DNA of 64,000 nt from Ampelocalamus luodianensis (taxonomy: Eukaryota; Streptophyta; Magnoliopsida; Poales; Poaceae): NCBI GenBank assembly GCA_036346255.1, contig CM070628.1, forward strand, positions 28,287,840-28,351,839. The letters run 5' to 3'. Shown here piece after piece: positions 1 through 12,794 of this stretch; position 1 is the stretch's first letter; every line of letters begins with the position of its first letter. The translations under genes were made by a program, and so were the position numbers. The notes beneath the pieces were generated by a model, which ran no database searches, had not been told where the DNA came from, and saw nothing but the letters and a program-made list of their open reading frames with translations.

Positions 1-1010
1 AGGTGGACATGGTACATGAACATTTCATGGCCGTCCGTTGGAGATTCGCGAATGAAGAGATCACAACACTAGGGGATGCCGGTACGCGATTTTATCCGAT
101 GGCCCAAGAAGGACATCGTCCTTGACCCAGCGGCCGCGATCTCAACACAACCATTCCTCTCCAACGGACCCTCCATGACTCCACCTCATATTTAGCCTCG
201 AAGGCCACCTTTTCGGTTCCCTTGGAGAAGACATCGAAGGAACAAGAAAAGCGTGTCACCGTGTCGGGTCCCGAGTCGTCTCGCATGAAGACGCCGCCAA
301 TGCTTAAGACCAAATCGGCGCCCCTCAAGTCCAGGCAAGTCGGGAATATCCATGAAGTACATCCTCGGAAAACCGTTGTGCCCCCGCAGATAGGGCGTCT
401 TTGGATATGCTTGTCGCTTTGCATGCCTAGTACTTGGATAGGACCCAAAAGGAGGGTGCGATCTTTCGAATCACCGTCGAATCGAGGATAAGCATTTCTT
501 CAACGGACGAACCACTTCGTCGTGGGCTTCAACGACCTATATGACCTATTCAACCTCGTTGGCCTTGGCGCCGCTTCTACGATGTTGGACCCGTAAGTGC
601 ATACAATCAAGTTCTACATTCACGTAATACCGATAAATATCACAACTCATTTCTTGTATACGGATACATGATGAAAAATATCCGGAAATTTGGAAAGAAC
701 CGGTGGGTTTCCTCGACCCACAGTGGTATCATTGCAAACCATCCAAAAGCAGACTCGTCCTTAGTCGAAATACATAACACGTGCATTGCTTCGTCGTGAG
801 AACACGAAGTACATCGTGGTGCCCTACAACCGAGGGTAAGTGTCACTACTTGCTCTACTTTATACGCAAAGACGAACTCGGGTTTAATGACTATAGTGAC
901 ATACATGAGTAGGTACCACTGGATCCTTTTAGTCATCATACCAAAGAGGAACCATGTGATATACCTTGATTCCCTAATCCGCAACAACCACGACTTGGCA
1001 TTCTAGGAGG
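1..1010 (+). pseudogene. CACTA ORF2/Ulp1-like protease remnant, copy 1
   Basis: Broken 3' part of a CACTA accessory gene. Near 40-130 the frame resembles NEEITTLGDA and YPMAQEGH, the degraded form of the WPKKDI segment seen in copy 2. Near 510-590 comes the exon end of the type DLYDLFNLVGL, followed by a splice donor. Around 710-840 and 900-970 lie the DPQWYHCKPS-like and HWILLV-like segments that in this family belong to a C48 (Ulp1/SUMO-protease-like) domain. Many stops and frameshifts are present. Assignment rests on similarity to copies 2 and 3 and to the remnant at 23.3-24.3 kb. Confidence 0.7.
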
Positions 1011-1784
1011 AATACTCGGCGGTATGCTCATTTCCTTCATACATAACTCTATTTTAGTCTTCATTAGTTTGAAATGGTCGAGGATAAATTTTTGGAATCA
1101 TGTAGGTCGTTCATCGACTATGTTGCCAACAAAGGAATATCACGATGGAAAGCGCCCAACTAACACACAGACAAAATTTCCGAGACGCGCTATAATACGA
1201 TAATCCTATATCATACTTCATAATAACGCATCTCGAATCGATATATGTAATTCTATTTTTGCAGTGTCACAAAGAAAAATGATGAGTTATGTGCAATCTC
1301 GTTTGCCATCATATGGACCAAATCATTAGAGCTAGGAAGAAGGATCCCGAGGTTTGTGAATCTCCAAATAATTATTTTCTAATTATAAAATTAAATATAT
1401 ATGCATAACACTTTACTCTTGCTAGCGGCAGGGTTTGAATATAGAATTAGATGGACTCGTTGATAATGAGATCGGGGACATTCGAGGAAGCTCTGCGGCT
1501 TTATCATATCGAGATAATTAAGGACAGGAGAATTTCACTCACGCTGCCGAAGCGCGCATCACCACGCGGCACTTCTCAACCACCCGCAAACAATTTACTC
1601 AATTGTAATCCAATTTATTTTGTAACAATACTTGAACAAATGTGATCTTTTGTAATTTATTTTGAGTAATGATCGATTCAGTTTATCGACAATTGATTAT
1701 ACATGATGTATCATTTTTGTATGCTTGTTTTCAGAGGGCATGGCTAGCAATTCTGAGGCTAGCCAAAAATCGGGAAAAATGTAG

Positions 1785-2247
1785 TTAGTTTAATGAACTA
1801 TCACGAGCGGTTTTTATAAAAGCGATGCGTGAAGACAATATCCAGAGCGGTTATAAGAAAAACGTCGTGAACTCAAAGTATCACGAGCGGTTCTAAGTAA
1901 AAGCGTGCGCGAACTCCGAGTATAATGACGGTTTTAACAGCGAACAAATGCGTGATAAGCGACTTCACGGGCGTTTCGTGTAAATAACCGTGCAGCGAAC
2001 ACGAATATCACGAGCGGTTTTAAATATAACCGCTCGCGATATTCGACTTCACGACGTTTTGTGACCATAACCGTGCAGTGATACTCTTCTTCACGACGGT
2101 TGTTGATAAAACCGTGCGTGATATTCATATCACGAGGCGGTTTCTTGGCCGTCGTGATAACCACCGTTATCACAGACCTATTTTTCGGCGGTTGGCAAAA
2201 TGCGTGATGACGATTCGAACCGTCGTGGTGGCTTTTACGTAGTAGTG
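1785..2247 (+). mobile_element. CACTA 3' subterminal repeats and terminus, copy 1
   Basis: Dense array of short motifs of the form TCACGAGCGGTT and its inverse AACCGCTCGTGA, often paired around an AT-rich spacer (for example TTTTAAATATA). It ends with ACGTAGTAGTG at 2247, the inverted form of the CACTACTAC terminus. In En/Spm elements such motifs bind the accessory transposition protein. The possible 3-bp target duplication on this side is ATT (2248-2250); the 5' end of the element is not in the window. Confidence 0.85.
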
Positions 2248-3949
2248 ATTTCATGTTACCCAAGGTAATGGGTACTATGAACACATGGCCTCAAGTACTA
2301 GCTCTATTTGGAAAAATGCATACACGTACCTTCTAGATGCGTCCGACCATATAGGTACTCTATATTTGTTTGTCTATTTGAAATACGGAATTTCACAAGA
2401 AAGAATTCAAATTCCGTATGAGGCGGTCCATGTTCCAAGCAGAAGTCTTAGTTGGTTTCACCGTGGTGCATACCCAGCACCCATAGTGATCATGGGTAAC
2501 ATTTTAGTCCTTCATCTACCATGAAATTCAAGCTGCTTTGTTGAACCTTTCCTTTATGGAACCTTAGGCCCAAACTCCAAAGCTAGCTAATTGTTTTCCC
2601 CATGAAAAAAGGGACGCAAAAACACGATTCTCTGCGGTGATTTAATTTCCAAGTGATGGTGCTTGATTTACGCCTATAAATCCACACATTGTACATGCTC
2701 GGTGGTGAAGTGTTGCATCCGAATCACACTGCATGGTCTAGTTGAGTATTTACGCCTAAAAGGGACTCTAGTTTGCAATTTTTGAAGTGATAAATTCTAC
2801 TATTGGTCCAAGGTTACACGAAGGGTTGTCTCTTGTATATATCCGAGATATTTGCCTCGAGGAACAAGCTTGTGTCGGACATCAAGCGTAATTGTCTTCT
2901 TTGGTGCACGTAGCATTTCTCAACAAATGAATAGTGAGCGACATGATGTGTGACCATTCCTAGGAAAGCGAAACTATCGGCAATGTTGTACGATGGACCG
3001 GATTTTGAGCAAAAGACACGCATGCTCCTCGGATATTATCACATGTGGTATCTAGAGTTTTAGGTTCTGAGACCACTCGTCCATCCAATTTTTGTTGCGT
3101 CTCATCCATTTTTGTCGTGTTGTGAGACTTTTGTAATTCTAAATCCACCATCATATTGCTTGAATCAAGGCGTTACATAAACATTGTTTTAGGAGAAAAA
3201 CACATGATTAAGCGTAAAACAGATTATTATTATTATTTTGTGAGATGGGCTTGATGATGATGATGTGTGTGTGTATATATCTTGTTAGCTTGTTATCTTT
3301 CAATGAAAATGTGTATTTCAATGTTATGTTATACAACGCTCACCTATTGAGAAAATCATTCAAGGACATATCGCCAACAAACAGGCCAATTAAGGATAAG
3401 CGGGAGGAGTTTGTTTTCATTGAACCAATTCTAGGCTTTCTATTTGTGTTCACGTGCTCGGACATAGCTTATTCTTTGCGGTTATCGGTTTTCTAATTTC
3501 ACTGCTCAATTAAATTAGACATTCATGTCTCGAAATTTCTCGATTCTCATAAGCTATATATATACATGTACCTTTGGAATTTTAAGATATGTATTTTTTT
3601 TTGTAAGGATACATGTTTTAGAAAACTAAATTGGTGTTATTTCATTTTATCGGTGAAATAGTACTTGAGGTATTTTTGTTAAACAACTTGAGGTAATATT
3701 TTGGTTAGTAGGCTTGAAAGGCCTAACATGAAAGCGCGCAGAAGTGCAGTGTTGTCGGCCACGGTGGCGGCTTGGCATTGCGTACTACATGCATGCGGCG
3801 GCGGAGCCATGCATCTTTGGTATCAATCGGTTTGTTTTCTTGGTGTGTAACCCTCGGCCCGCACAGGTAGTAATATATCTCAAACTAATTATATAGATAG
3901 CAAGTAGCGAGATGGCGAGGCACCATCTTCCCGCCGTCGACGCCGCGCG

Positions 3950-6290
3950 GTGCGAGGCACCATCTTCCCCGTCGCCGCGCCGCGATCGACAATGACACGG
4001 CGAGATGGCAGAGGAGAATCGAAGATGCTGTGGGGGCCGGTCATCACAGAGGTTAGTCGGTTTGGGGTCCCTCTGCGTCCCAAGAGCTCGTGGCGGTCCG
4101 GACCATGTGCGGGATACTTGCAAGAAGCGGGTCCCCATCACCACACCAAGGTGGAAGGATCGGCGAAAGAAGCGAGAGGCGCGTGGACGAACTATTACAA
4201 AGTTCACTATCGAGCGGACATGGCACGCGTGGAGCGGACGGCGATGCTCACGATCGATAAATCGTGGAAGTCGTTCAAGAGCATTCTTGTCACGAAATGC
4301 GTGAACACGGGTCGAGCGCCTTCGCAATCTGATTCTTGACGCAGAAACATGGGACTCCTTTGTTGCTATGAAGGCGGCGCTGAATTTAACGAGCAAAGTG
4401 CGGCACACAAAGCTCTCGGACACGAAACACTCATCCGCCTGACACTCGGCACCTGGATACGCGAGAAAATATGATGAATGGGCGGCGGAGGACAACGCGT
4501 TTCGATGTCACGCGGACCGCGTTCCCTAGCTTTGGTTAAGCGAGGCAAAGTCTCGTCTTCGGAAGCATCTCTTTCACAAACCCGCAGACGAGGAAGTGTC
4601 TCAACGTTTGGTAAGTATGTCGAACTACCTAGTTAATTAATAACTCCATATATAACTTCATAGTATCTATAATAACATGATGACTTCTTGCGGCGTGAAT
4701 TATGCGCCCAAACTTCCCAAGGCTCCTTCCATGTAGACGGGGAGAAGGATATACTCTCTACACTGGAAACAAGGAACACTCGGGTCGCACGCGAGTCTTG
4801 GGGTTACCGTACCATGGAGTCATGGATTCGACGACTACTACTACGTCGAGGAGTAGGAAGAGATCTAAGGCGGCGTGAGGACCGGTTAAATGCATGGATG
4901 GTGAACATTTTGAAGGAAAGGCGGCGGCATTGCAGATCAATTGAATCAACTCCTCGGCCAGCAGCGATGCAAGCCGCCTGTTAATTTGGGGCAGTCACGC
5001 TCGACATCGAGTAGCGTCGCGCCCACGCATAATTCGGACATGGCGATGTCCAATTACCGATAGAGCGAGATCAAGGTAATGTACATGTATGGAATGCGGC
5101 AAAGATAGACCTATAGGACACTTTAGCTAATTGCGTATCGTTTTGTAGGAGCCGACGGCACTGCAAGCTCGTAGTGAGGTTAGTTGGGTCCATTTCTATT
5201 GAGGCGCGCGGGGATGGTGCATCCATACGGGAAAGGCGATGCGACACGGTGTCGGTGGCGCGAGGTTACGCCAGGTGGAGGTGGACATGGTACATGAACA
5301 TTTCATGGCCGTCCACCGAGAGTCGCCGAATGAAGAGATCACAACACTAGGGGATGCCGTGCGGTTTTATCGATGGCCCAAGAAGGACATCGTCCTTGAC
5401 CCAGAAGTGCCGCGATCTCAACACGACCATTCCTCTCCAGCGGACCCTCCATGACTCCACCTCATATTTAGCCTCGGAAGGCCACCTTTTGGTTCCTTGG
5501 AGAAGACATCGAAGGAACAAGAAAAGCGTGTCACCGTGTCGGGTCCCGAGTCGTCTACGCAAGAAGACGCCGCCAATGCTTAAGACCAAATCGGCGCGCC
5601 CTCAAGTCCGGCAAGTCGGGAATATCATGAAGTACATCCTCGGAAAACCGTTGTGCTCCCCGCGATATTAGGGCGTCTTTGGATATGCTTGTCGAGCTTT
5701 GCATGCCTAGTACTTGGATAGGACCCAAAAGGAGGGTGCGATCTTGGAATCACCGTCGGATCGAGGATAAGCATTTCTTCAGCGGGACGAACCACTTCGT
5801 CGTGGGCTTCAGCGACCTATATGACCTATTCAACCTCGTTGGCCTTGGCGCCTCGCTTCTACGATGTTGGACACTGTAAGTGCATACAATCAAGTTCTAC
5901 ATTCACGTAATACCGATAAATATCACAACTCATTTCTTATGTACGGATACATGATGAAAAATATCCGGAGTGGAAAGAACCGGTGGGTTTCCTCGACCCA
6001 CGGTGGTATCATTGCAAACCATCCAATGCAGACTCGTCCTTCGTCGAAATACATAACACGAGGCATTGCTTCGTCGTGAACACGAAGTACATCGTGGTGC
6101 CCTACAACCGAGGGGTAAGTGTCACTACTTGCTCTACTTTATACGCAAAGACGAACTCGGGTTTAATGACTATAGTGACATACATGAGTAGGTACCACTG
6201 GATCCTTTTAGTCATCATACCAAAGAGGAACCATGTGATATACCTTGATTCCCTAATCCGCAACAACCACGACTTGACATTCTAGGAGGA
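3950..6290 (+). pseudogene. CACTA ORF2 (Ptta/En-Spm type) plus Ulp1-like protease remnant, copy 2
   Basis: Best-preserved arrangement. An exon ending at 4610 (donor GTAAGTATG) encodes a basic stretch with WKDRRKK, WKSFKSILVTK and NEQSAAHKAL-type motifs, as in the plant Ptta/En/Spm ORF2 family (Transposase_24 type). The next exon (about 4691-5075) carries TSQGSFHVDGEKDIL and VARESWGYRTM-like text (GRTRGLGV in copy 3), the family's 'S-GSF---EKD' block. The third exon (5149-5875) ends SDLYDLFNLVGLGASLLR before GTAAGTGC. Further exons at about 5983-6115 (LDPRWYHC ... YIVVPYNRG) and 6190-6285 (YHWILLVIIP then VIYLDSL) supply the His and Asp of a C48 protease; the active Cys block is not recognisable. 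Several frameshifts and stops. No intact product is expected. Confidence 0.75.
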
Positions 6291-7069
6291 ATACTCGTGC
6301 GGTATGCTCATTTCCTTCATACATAACTCTATTTTAGTCTTCATTAGTTTGAAATGGTGAGGATAAATTTTTGGAATCATGTAGGTCGTTCATCGACTAT
6401 GTTGCCAACAAAGGAATATCACGATGGAAAGAGCGCCCAACTAACACAGGACAAAATTTCCGATGCAGCTATAATCGATAATCCTATATCATACTTCATA
6501 ATAACGCATCTCGAGCGATATATGTAATTCTATTTTTGCAAAGGCTTGACAAAAAAAATGATGAGTTATGTGCAATCTCGTTTGCCATCATATGGACCAA
6601 ATCATTAGAGCTAGGAAGAAGGATCCGAGGTTTGTGAATCTCCAAATAATTATTTTCTAATTATAAAATTAAATATATATGCATAACACTTTACTCTTGC
6701 TAGCGGTTGTGGTTTGAATATAGAATTAGATGGACTCGTTGATAATGAGATCGAGGACATTGAGGAAGCTCTGCGGCTTTATCATATCGAGAGATAATTA
6801 AGGACAGGAGAATTTCACTCATTGCCGGCGAGCGCATCACCTGCGGCACTTCTCAACCACCACGCAAACAATTTACTCAATTGTAATCCAATTTATTTTG
6901 TAACAATACTTGAACAAATGTGATCTTTTGTAATTTATTTTGAGTAATGATCGATTGGTTTGTCGACAATTGATTATACGTGATGTATCTTTTTTTGTAT
7001 GCTTGTTTTGAGAGGGCATGGCTAGCAATTCCGAGGCTAGCCAAAAATCGGAAAAATGTAGTTAGTTTA

Positions 7070-7532
7070 ATGAACTATCACAGACGGTTTTTATAAAAGC
7101 GATGCAGTGAAGACAGATATCCTGAGCGGTTATAAGAAAAAGCGTGCGTGAACTCAAAGTATCACACTGCAGTTCTAAGTAAAAACGCGTCGTGAACTCC
7201 GAGTATATGAGCGGTTTTAACAACGAACCGTCTATGATAAGTGACTTCACGGGCGTTTCGTGTAAATAACGTGCAGCGAACACAGATATCACGAGCGGTT
7301 TTAAATATAACCGTGCGTGATATTCGACTTCGCGACGTTTTGTGACCATAACCGCTCGTGATACTCTTCTTCCGAGCGGTTGTTGATAAAAACGTGCGTG
7401 ATATTCATATCACGAGCGGTTTCTTATCGACCGTGCGTGATAACCACCGTTATCACGAGACCTATTTTCCGCACGGTTGGAAAATGCGTGATGATCCGAT
7501 TCCAAATGCGTGATGGCTTTTACGTAGTAGTG
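7070..7532 (+). mobile_element. CACTA 3' subterminal repeats and terminus, copy 2
   Basis: Second copy of the motif array and of the 3' terminus (TACGTAGTAGTG, ending 7532), followed by the same ATTTCATGTTACC flank as copy 1. Motif variants such as ACCGTGCGTGA and ACCGCTCGTGA alternate within and between copies. Confidence 0.85.
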
Positions 7533-9229
7533 ATTTCATGTTACCCAAGGTAATGGGTACTATGAACACATGGCCTCAAGTACTAGCTCTATTTGGAAAA
7601 ATGCATACACGTACCTTCTAGATGCGTCGACCATATAGGTACTCTATATTTGTTTGTCTATTTGAAATCGGGAATTTCACAAGAAAGAATTCAAATTCGT
7701 ATGAGACGGTCCATGTTCCAAGCGAAGTCTTAGTTGGTTTCAGTGGTGCATACCCAGCACCCATAGTGATCATGGGTAACATTTTAGTCCTTCATCTACC
7801 ATGAAATTCAAGCTGTTGTTGAACCTTTCCTTTATGGAACCTTAGGCCCAAACTCCAAAGCTAGCTAATTGTTTTCCCCATGAAAAAAAGGGACGCAAAA
7901 ACACGATTCTCTGCGGTGATTTAATTTCAAGTGATGGTGCTTGATTTACGCCTATAAATCCATTAATCGTACATGCTCGGTGAGTACGTAGTGTTGCATC
8001 CCGAATCACTTTGCATGGTCTAGTTGAGTATTTCGCCTAAAAAGGGACTCTAGTTTGCAATTTTGAAGTGATAAATTCTACTATTGGTCCAAGGTTACAG
8101 AAGGGTTGTCTCTTGTATATATCCGGATATTTGCCTCGTAGGAACAAGCTTGTCGGACATCAAGCGTAATTGTCACTTCTTTGGTGCTGGTAGCATTCTC
8201 AACAAATGAATAGTGAAGCGACATGATGTGTGACCATTCCTAGGAAAGCGAAACTATCGGCAATGTTGTACGATGGACGGATTTTGAGCAAAAGACACGC
8301 ATGCTCCTCGGATATTATCACATGTGGTATCTAGAGTTTTAGGTTCTGAGACCACTCGTCCATCCAATTTTGTTGCGTCTCATCCATTTTTGTCGTGTTG
8401 TGAGACTTTTGTAATTCTCGTCCACCATCATATTGCTTGAATCAAGGCAAAGTACATAAACATTGTTTTAGGAGAAAAAACACATGATTAAGCGTAAAGC
8501 AGTTATTATTATTATTTTGTGAGATGGGCTTGATGATGATGATGTGTGTGTGTATATATCTTGTTAGCTTGTTATCTTTCAATGAAAATGTGCATTTCAA
8601 TGTTATGTTATACAACGCTCACCTATTGAGAAAATCATTCAAGGACATATCGCCAACAAACCGCCAATTAAGGATAAGCGAGGAGGAGTTTGTTTTCATT
8701 GAACCAATTCTAGGCTTTCTAGTTGTGTTCACGTGCTCGGACATAGCTTATTCTTTGCGGTTATCGGTTTTCTAATTTCTTGCTCAATTAAATTAGACAT
8801 TCATGTCTCGAAATTTCTCGATTCTCATAAGCTATATATATACATGTACCTTTGGAATTTTAAGATATGTATTTTTTTGTAAGGATACATGTTTTAGAAA
8901 ACTAAATTGGTGTTATTTCATTTTATCGGTGAAATAGTACTTGAGGTATTTTGTTAAACAACTTGAGGTAATATTTTGGTTAGTTGGCTTGAAGGCCTAA
9001 CATGAAACGCGCACGAAGTGCAGTGTTGTCGGCCACGGTGGCGGCTTGGCATTGCGTACTACATGCATGCAGAGGCGGCGGAGCCATGCATCTTTTGGTA
9101 TCAATCGGTTTGTTTTCTTGGTGTGCTTAACCCTCGTACGGCACGGTAGTAATATATCTCAAACTAATTATATAGATAGCAAGTGGCGAGATGGCGAGGC
9201 ACCATCTTCCCGCCGTCGCAAGCGCGCGG

Positions 9230-11560
9230 TGCGAGGCACCATCTTCCCCCGTCGCCGCGCCGCGATCGACAATGACACGGCGAGATGGCGAGAGAGAATC
9301 GAAGATGCTGTGGGCGGCCGGTCATCACGGAGGTTAGTCGGTTTAGGGTCCTCTGCGTCCCAAGAGCTCGTGGCGGTCCGGACCATGTGCGGGATACTTG
9401 CAAGAAGCGGTCCCCATCACCACACCAAGGTGGAAGGATCGACGAAAGAAGAAGCGAAGCGCGTGGGCGAACTATTACAAAGTTCACTATCGAAGCGGAC
9501 ATAGCGCGCGTGGAGCGGACGGCGATGCTCACGATCGATAAATCGTGGAAGTCGTTCAAGAGCATTCTTGTCACGAATGCGTGAACACGGTCGAGCGCCC
9601 TTCGCGAAGTCTGATTCTTGGCGCAGAAACATGGGACTCCTTTGTTGCTATGAAGGCGGCGCTGAATTTAACGAGCAAAGTGCGGCACACAAGCTCTCGG
9701 ACACGAAACACTCATCCGCCTGGACTCGCACCGCTGAATGCGCAGGAAAATATGATGAATGGCGGCGGAGGACACGCGTTTCGATGTCACGGACCGCGTT
9801 CCCTAGCACGGTTAAGCGAGGGCAAAAGTCTGCGTCTTGAGAAGCATCTCTTTCACAAACCGCGGCGAGGAAGTGTCTCAGCGTTTGGTAAGTATGTCGA
9901 ACTACCTAGTTAATTAATAACTCCATATATAACTTCATAGTATCTATAATAACATGATGACTTCTTGCGGCGTGAATTATGCGCCCAAACTTCCCAAGGC
10001 TCCTTCCATGTAGACGGGGAGAAGGATATACTCTCGACCACAGGAAACAAGGAACACTCGGGTCGCACGCGAGGTCTTGGGGTTACCGTACCATGGAGTC
10101 ATGGATTCGTGAGCGACTACTACACGTCTGAGAGTAGGAAGAGATCTAAGGCGAGCGTGAGGACCGGTTCGTCTGAGATGGTGAACATTTTGAAGGAAAG
10201 GCGCGGCATTGCAGATCAATTGAATCAACTCCTCGGCCCGGCGATGCAAGCGCCTGTTAATTTGGGAGCGATCCGCTCGACATCGAGTGGCGTCGCGTCC
10301 ACGCATACTGGACATGGCGATGTCCAACCACCGATAGGCGAGATCAAGTTAATGTACATGTATGGAATGCGGCAAAGATAGACCTATAGGACACTTTAGC
10401 TAATTGCGTATCGTTTTGTAGGAGCCGGCGTCCTGCAAGCTCGTAGTGAGGTTAGTTGGGTCCATTTCTGTGAGGCGCGCGAGGATGGTGCATCCATACC
10501 GAGGAAGAGCGGTGCGACACGGTGTCCAGTGGCGCGAGGTTACGCCCGGTGGAGGTGGACATGGTACATGAACATTTCATGGCGTCCACGGAGATTCGCG
10601 AATGAAGAGATCACAACACTGGGGATGCGGTGCAGTTTTATCCGATGGCCCAGAAGGACATCGTCCTTGACCCAGCGATCTTGCGATCTCAACACGACCA
10701 TTCCTCTCCAGCGGGACCCTCCATGACTCCACCTCATATTTAGCCTCGAAGGCCACCTTTTGGTTCCTTGGAGAAGACATCGAAGGAACAAGAAAAGCGT
10801 GTCAAATGTCGGAGTCCGAGTCGTCTCGCAAGAAGAAGGCGCCAATGCTTAAGACCAAATCGGCGCCCCTCAAGTCGGCAAGTCGGGAATATCCGAAGTA
10901 CATCCTCGGAAAACCGTTGTGCTCCCCATGATATTAGGGCGTCTTTGGATATGCTTGTCGGAGCTTTGCATGCCTAGTACTTGGATAGGACCCAAAAGGA
11001 GGTGCGATCTTTGGAATCACCGTCGGATACGAGGATAAGCATTTCTTCAGCGGGACGAACCACTTCGTCGTGAGCTTCAACGACCTATATGACCTATTCA
11101 ACCTCGTTGGCCTTGACGCCTCGCTTCTCGATGTTGGACCTTTGTAAGTGCACACAATCAAGTTCTACATTCACGTAATACCGATAAATATCACAACTCA
11201 TTTCTTATATACGGATACATGATGAAAAATATCCGAAATTTGGAAAGAACCGGTGGGTTCTCGACCCACGGTGGTATCATTGCAAACCATCCAAGCAGAC
11301 TCGTCCTTCGTCGAGAAATACATAACACGAGCATTGCTTCGCGTGAACACGAAGTACATCGTGGTGCCCTACAACCGAGGGTAAGTGTCACTACTTGCTC
11401 TACTTTATACGCGGCACGAACTCGGGTTTAATGACTATAGTGACATACATGAGTAGGTACCACTGGATCCTTTTAGTCATCATACCAAGAGGAACCATGT
11501 GATATACCTTGATTCCTAATCCACAACAACCACGACTTGACATTCTAGGAGGAATACTCG
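9230..11560 (+). pseudogene. CACTA ORF2/Ulp1-like protease remnant, copy 3
   Basis: Same exon series as copy 2, about 5.27 kb downstream. The ORF2 block with KSWKSFKSILVTN lies near 9480-9585, and the exon with TSQGSFHVDGEKDIL and GNKEHSGRTRGLGV at 9965-10120. The FNDLYDLFNL-type exon end falls near 11080-11143, and a protease-like segment at about 11255-11555. The copy carries its own set of small indels, so each of the three copies is broken at different places. That is expected either for independent decay or for independent sequence errors. Confidence 0.72.
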
Positions 11561-12339
11561 TGGTATGCTCATTTCCTTCATACATAACTCTATTTTAGTC
11601 TTCATTAGTTTGAAATGGTCGAGGATAAATTTTGGAATCATGTAGGTCGTTCATCGACTATGTTGCCAACAAAGGAATATACGATGGAAAGAGCGCCCAA
11701 CTAACACGGACAAAATTTCGATGCGCGCTATAATCGATAATCCTATATCATACTTCATAATAACGCATCTCGAATGATATATGTAATTCTATTTTTGCGA
11801 TGTCTTGACAAAAAATGATGAGTTATGTGCAATCTCGTTTGCCATCATATGGACCAAATCATTAGAGCTAGGAAGAAGGATCCCGAGGTTTGTGAATCTC
11901 CAAATAATTATTTTCTAATTATAAAATTAAATATATATGCATAACACTTTACTCTTGCTAGCGACAGGGTTTGAATATAGAATTAGATGGACTCGTTGAT
12001 AATGAGATCAGGGACATTCGAGGGAAGCTCTGCGGCTTTATCATATCAGAGATAATTAAGGACACCGGAGAATTTCACTCATTTGCGATCGCAGCGCATC
12101 ACCACCGCGGCACTTCTCAACCACCCTGCAAACAATTTACTCAATTGTAATCCAATTTATTTTGTAACAATACTTGAACAAATGTGATCTTTTGTAATTT
12201 ATTTTGAGTAATGATCAGATTCAGTTTGTCGACAATTGATTATCTGTGATGTATCTGTTTTTTTGTATGCTTGTTTTGAGGGCATGGCTAGCAATTCTGA
12301 GGCTAGCAAAAATCGTGAAAAATGTAGTTAGTTTAATGA

Positions 12340-12794
12340 ACTATCACAGAGCGGTTTTTATAAAAGCGATGCAGTGAAGGCGAATATCACGAGCGGTTAT
12401 AGAAAAAGCGTGCGTGAACTCAAAGTATCACAGACGGTTCTAAGTAAAAGCGTGCGTGAACTCAGAGTATAATGACGGTTTTAACAACGCAAATGCAGCG
12501 ATAAGTGACTTCACAGGCGTTTACGTGTAAATAACGTGCAGCGAACACAGAGTATCGCTGAGCGGTTTTTAAATATAACCGTCGTGATATTCTAACTTCA
12601 CGACGTTTTGTGACCATAACGTGCGTGATACTCTTCTTCACTGACGGTTGTTGATAAAACCGTCGTGATATTCATATCACGAGCGGTTTCTTGGCCGTGC
12701 GTGATAACCACCGTTATCACAGACCTATTTTTCCGACGGTTGGCAAATGCGTGATGACGGTTCGAACCGTCGTGATGGCTTTTTCGTAGTAGTG
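12340..12794 (+). mobile_element. CACTA 3' subterminal repeats and terminus, copy 3
   Basis: Third copy of the array. The terminus TTCGTAGTAGTG ends at 12794, 2.06 kb upstream of the O-methyltransferase ATG. The flank after it (ATTTGAGTTACCC) matches copies 1 and 2. Confidence 0.85.

Larger units (their letters stand above)
1..3816 (+). repeat. Tandem 5.27-kb unit, copy 1 (5' part outside window)
   Basis: First of three head-to-tail copies. Position 1 matches about 5279 in copy 2, and anchor words recur at 222, 5497 and 10768, giving a period near 5.27 kb. Contents in order: decayed CACTA ORF2/protease exons (1-1010), AT-rich 3' noncoding sequence with the remnant of the last coding exon (1010-1740), subterminal repeats (about 1785-2246), the CACTA 3' terminus ending GTAGTAGTG at 2247, then about 1.57 kb of non-transposon flank (2248-3816). 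The flank holds short SSRs (TTATTATT, GATGATGATG, TGTGTGTG near 3225-3275) and no convincing gene. At 3816/3817 the flank switches abruptly into CACTA internal sequence of the next unit. Confidence 0.9.
3817..9093 (+). repeat. Tandem 5.27-kb unit, copy 2 (complete)
   Basis: Only copy with both junctions of the same type. It begins inside CACTA internal sequence (TTTGGTATCAATCGG), runs through ORF2 and protease exons, subterminal repeats and a 3' terminus ending at 7532. It continues into the same flank as copy 1 and breaks at the same word, CATGCATCT, at 9093. Copies 1, 2 and 3 align along their whole length. Differences are mostly 1-3-base indels or swaps rather than spread-out substitutions. 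Confidence 0.92.

Noticed and set aside
3245..3496. 83-residue frame repeated at 8524 as a conserved small protein
   Set aside because: It is repeated because the DNA is tandemly duplicated. In copy 3 the frame is broken by indels, and the text is translated SSR followed by AT-rich sequence.
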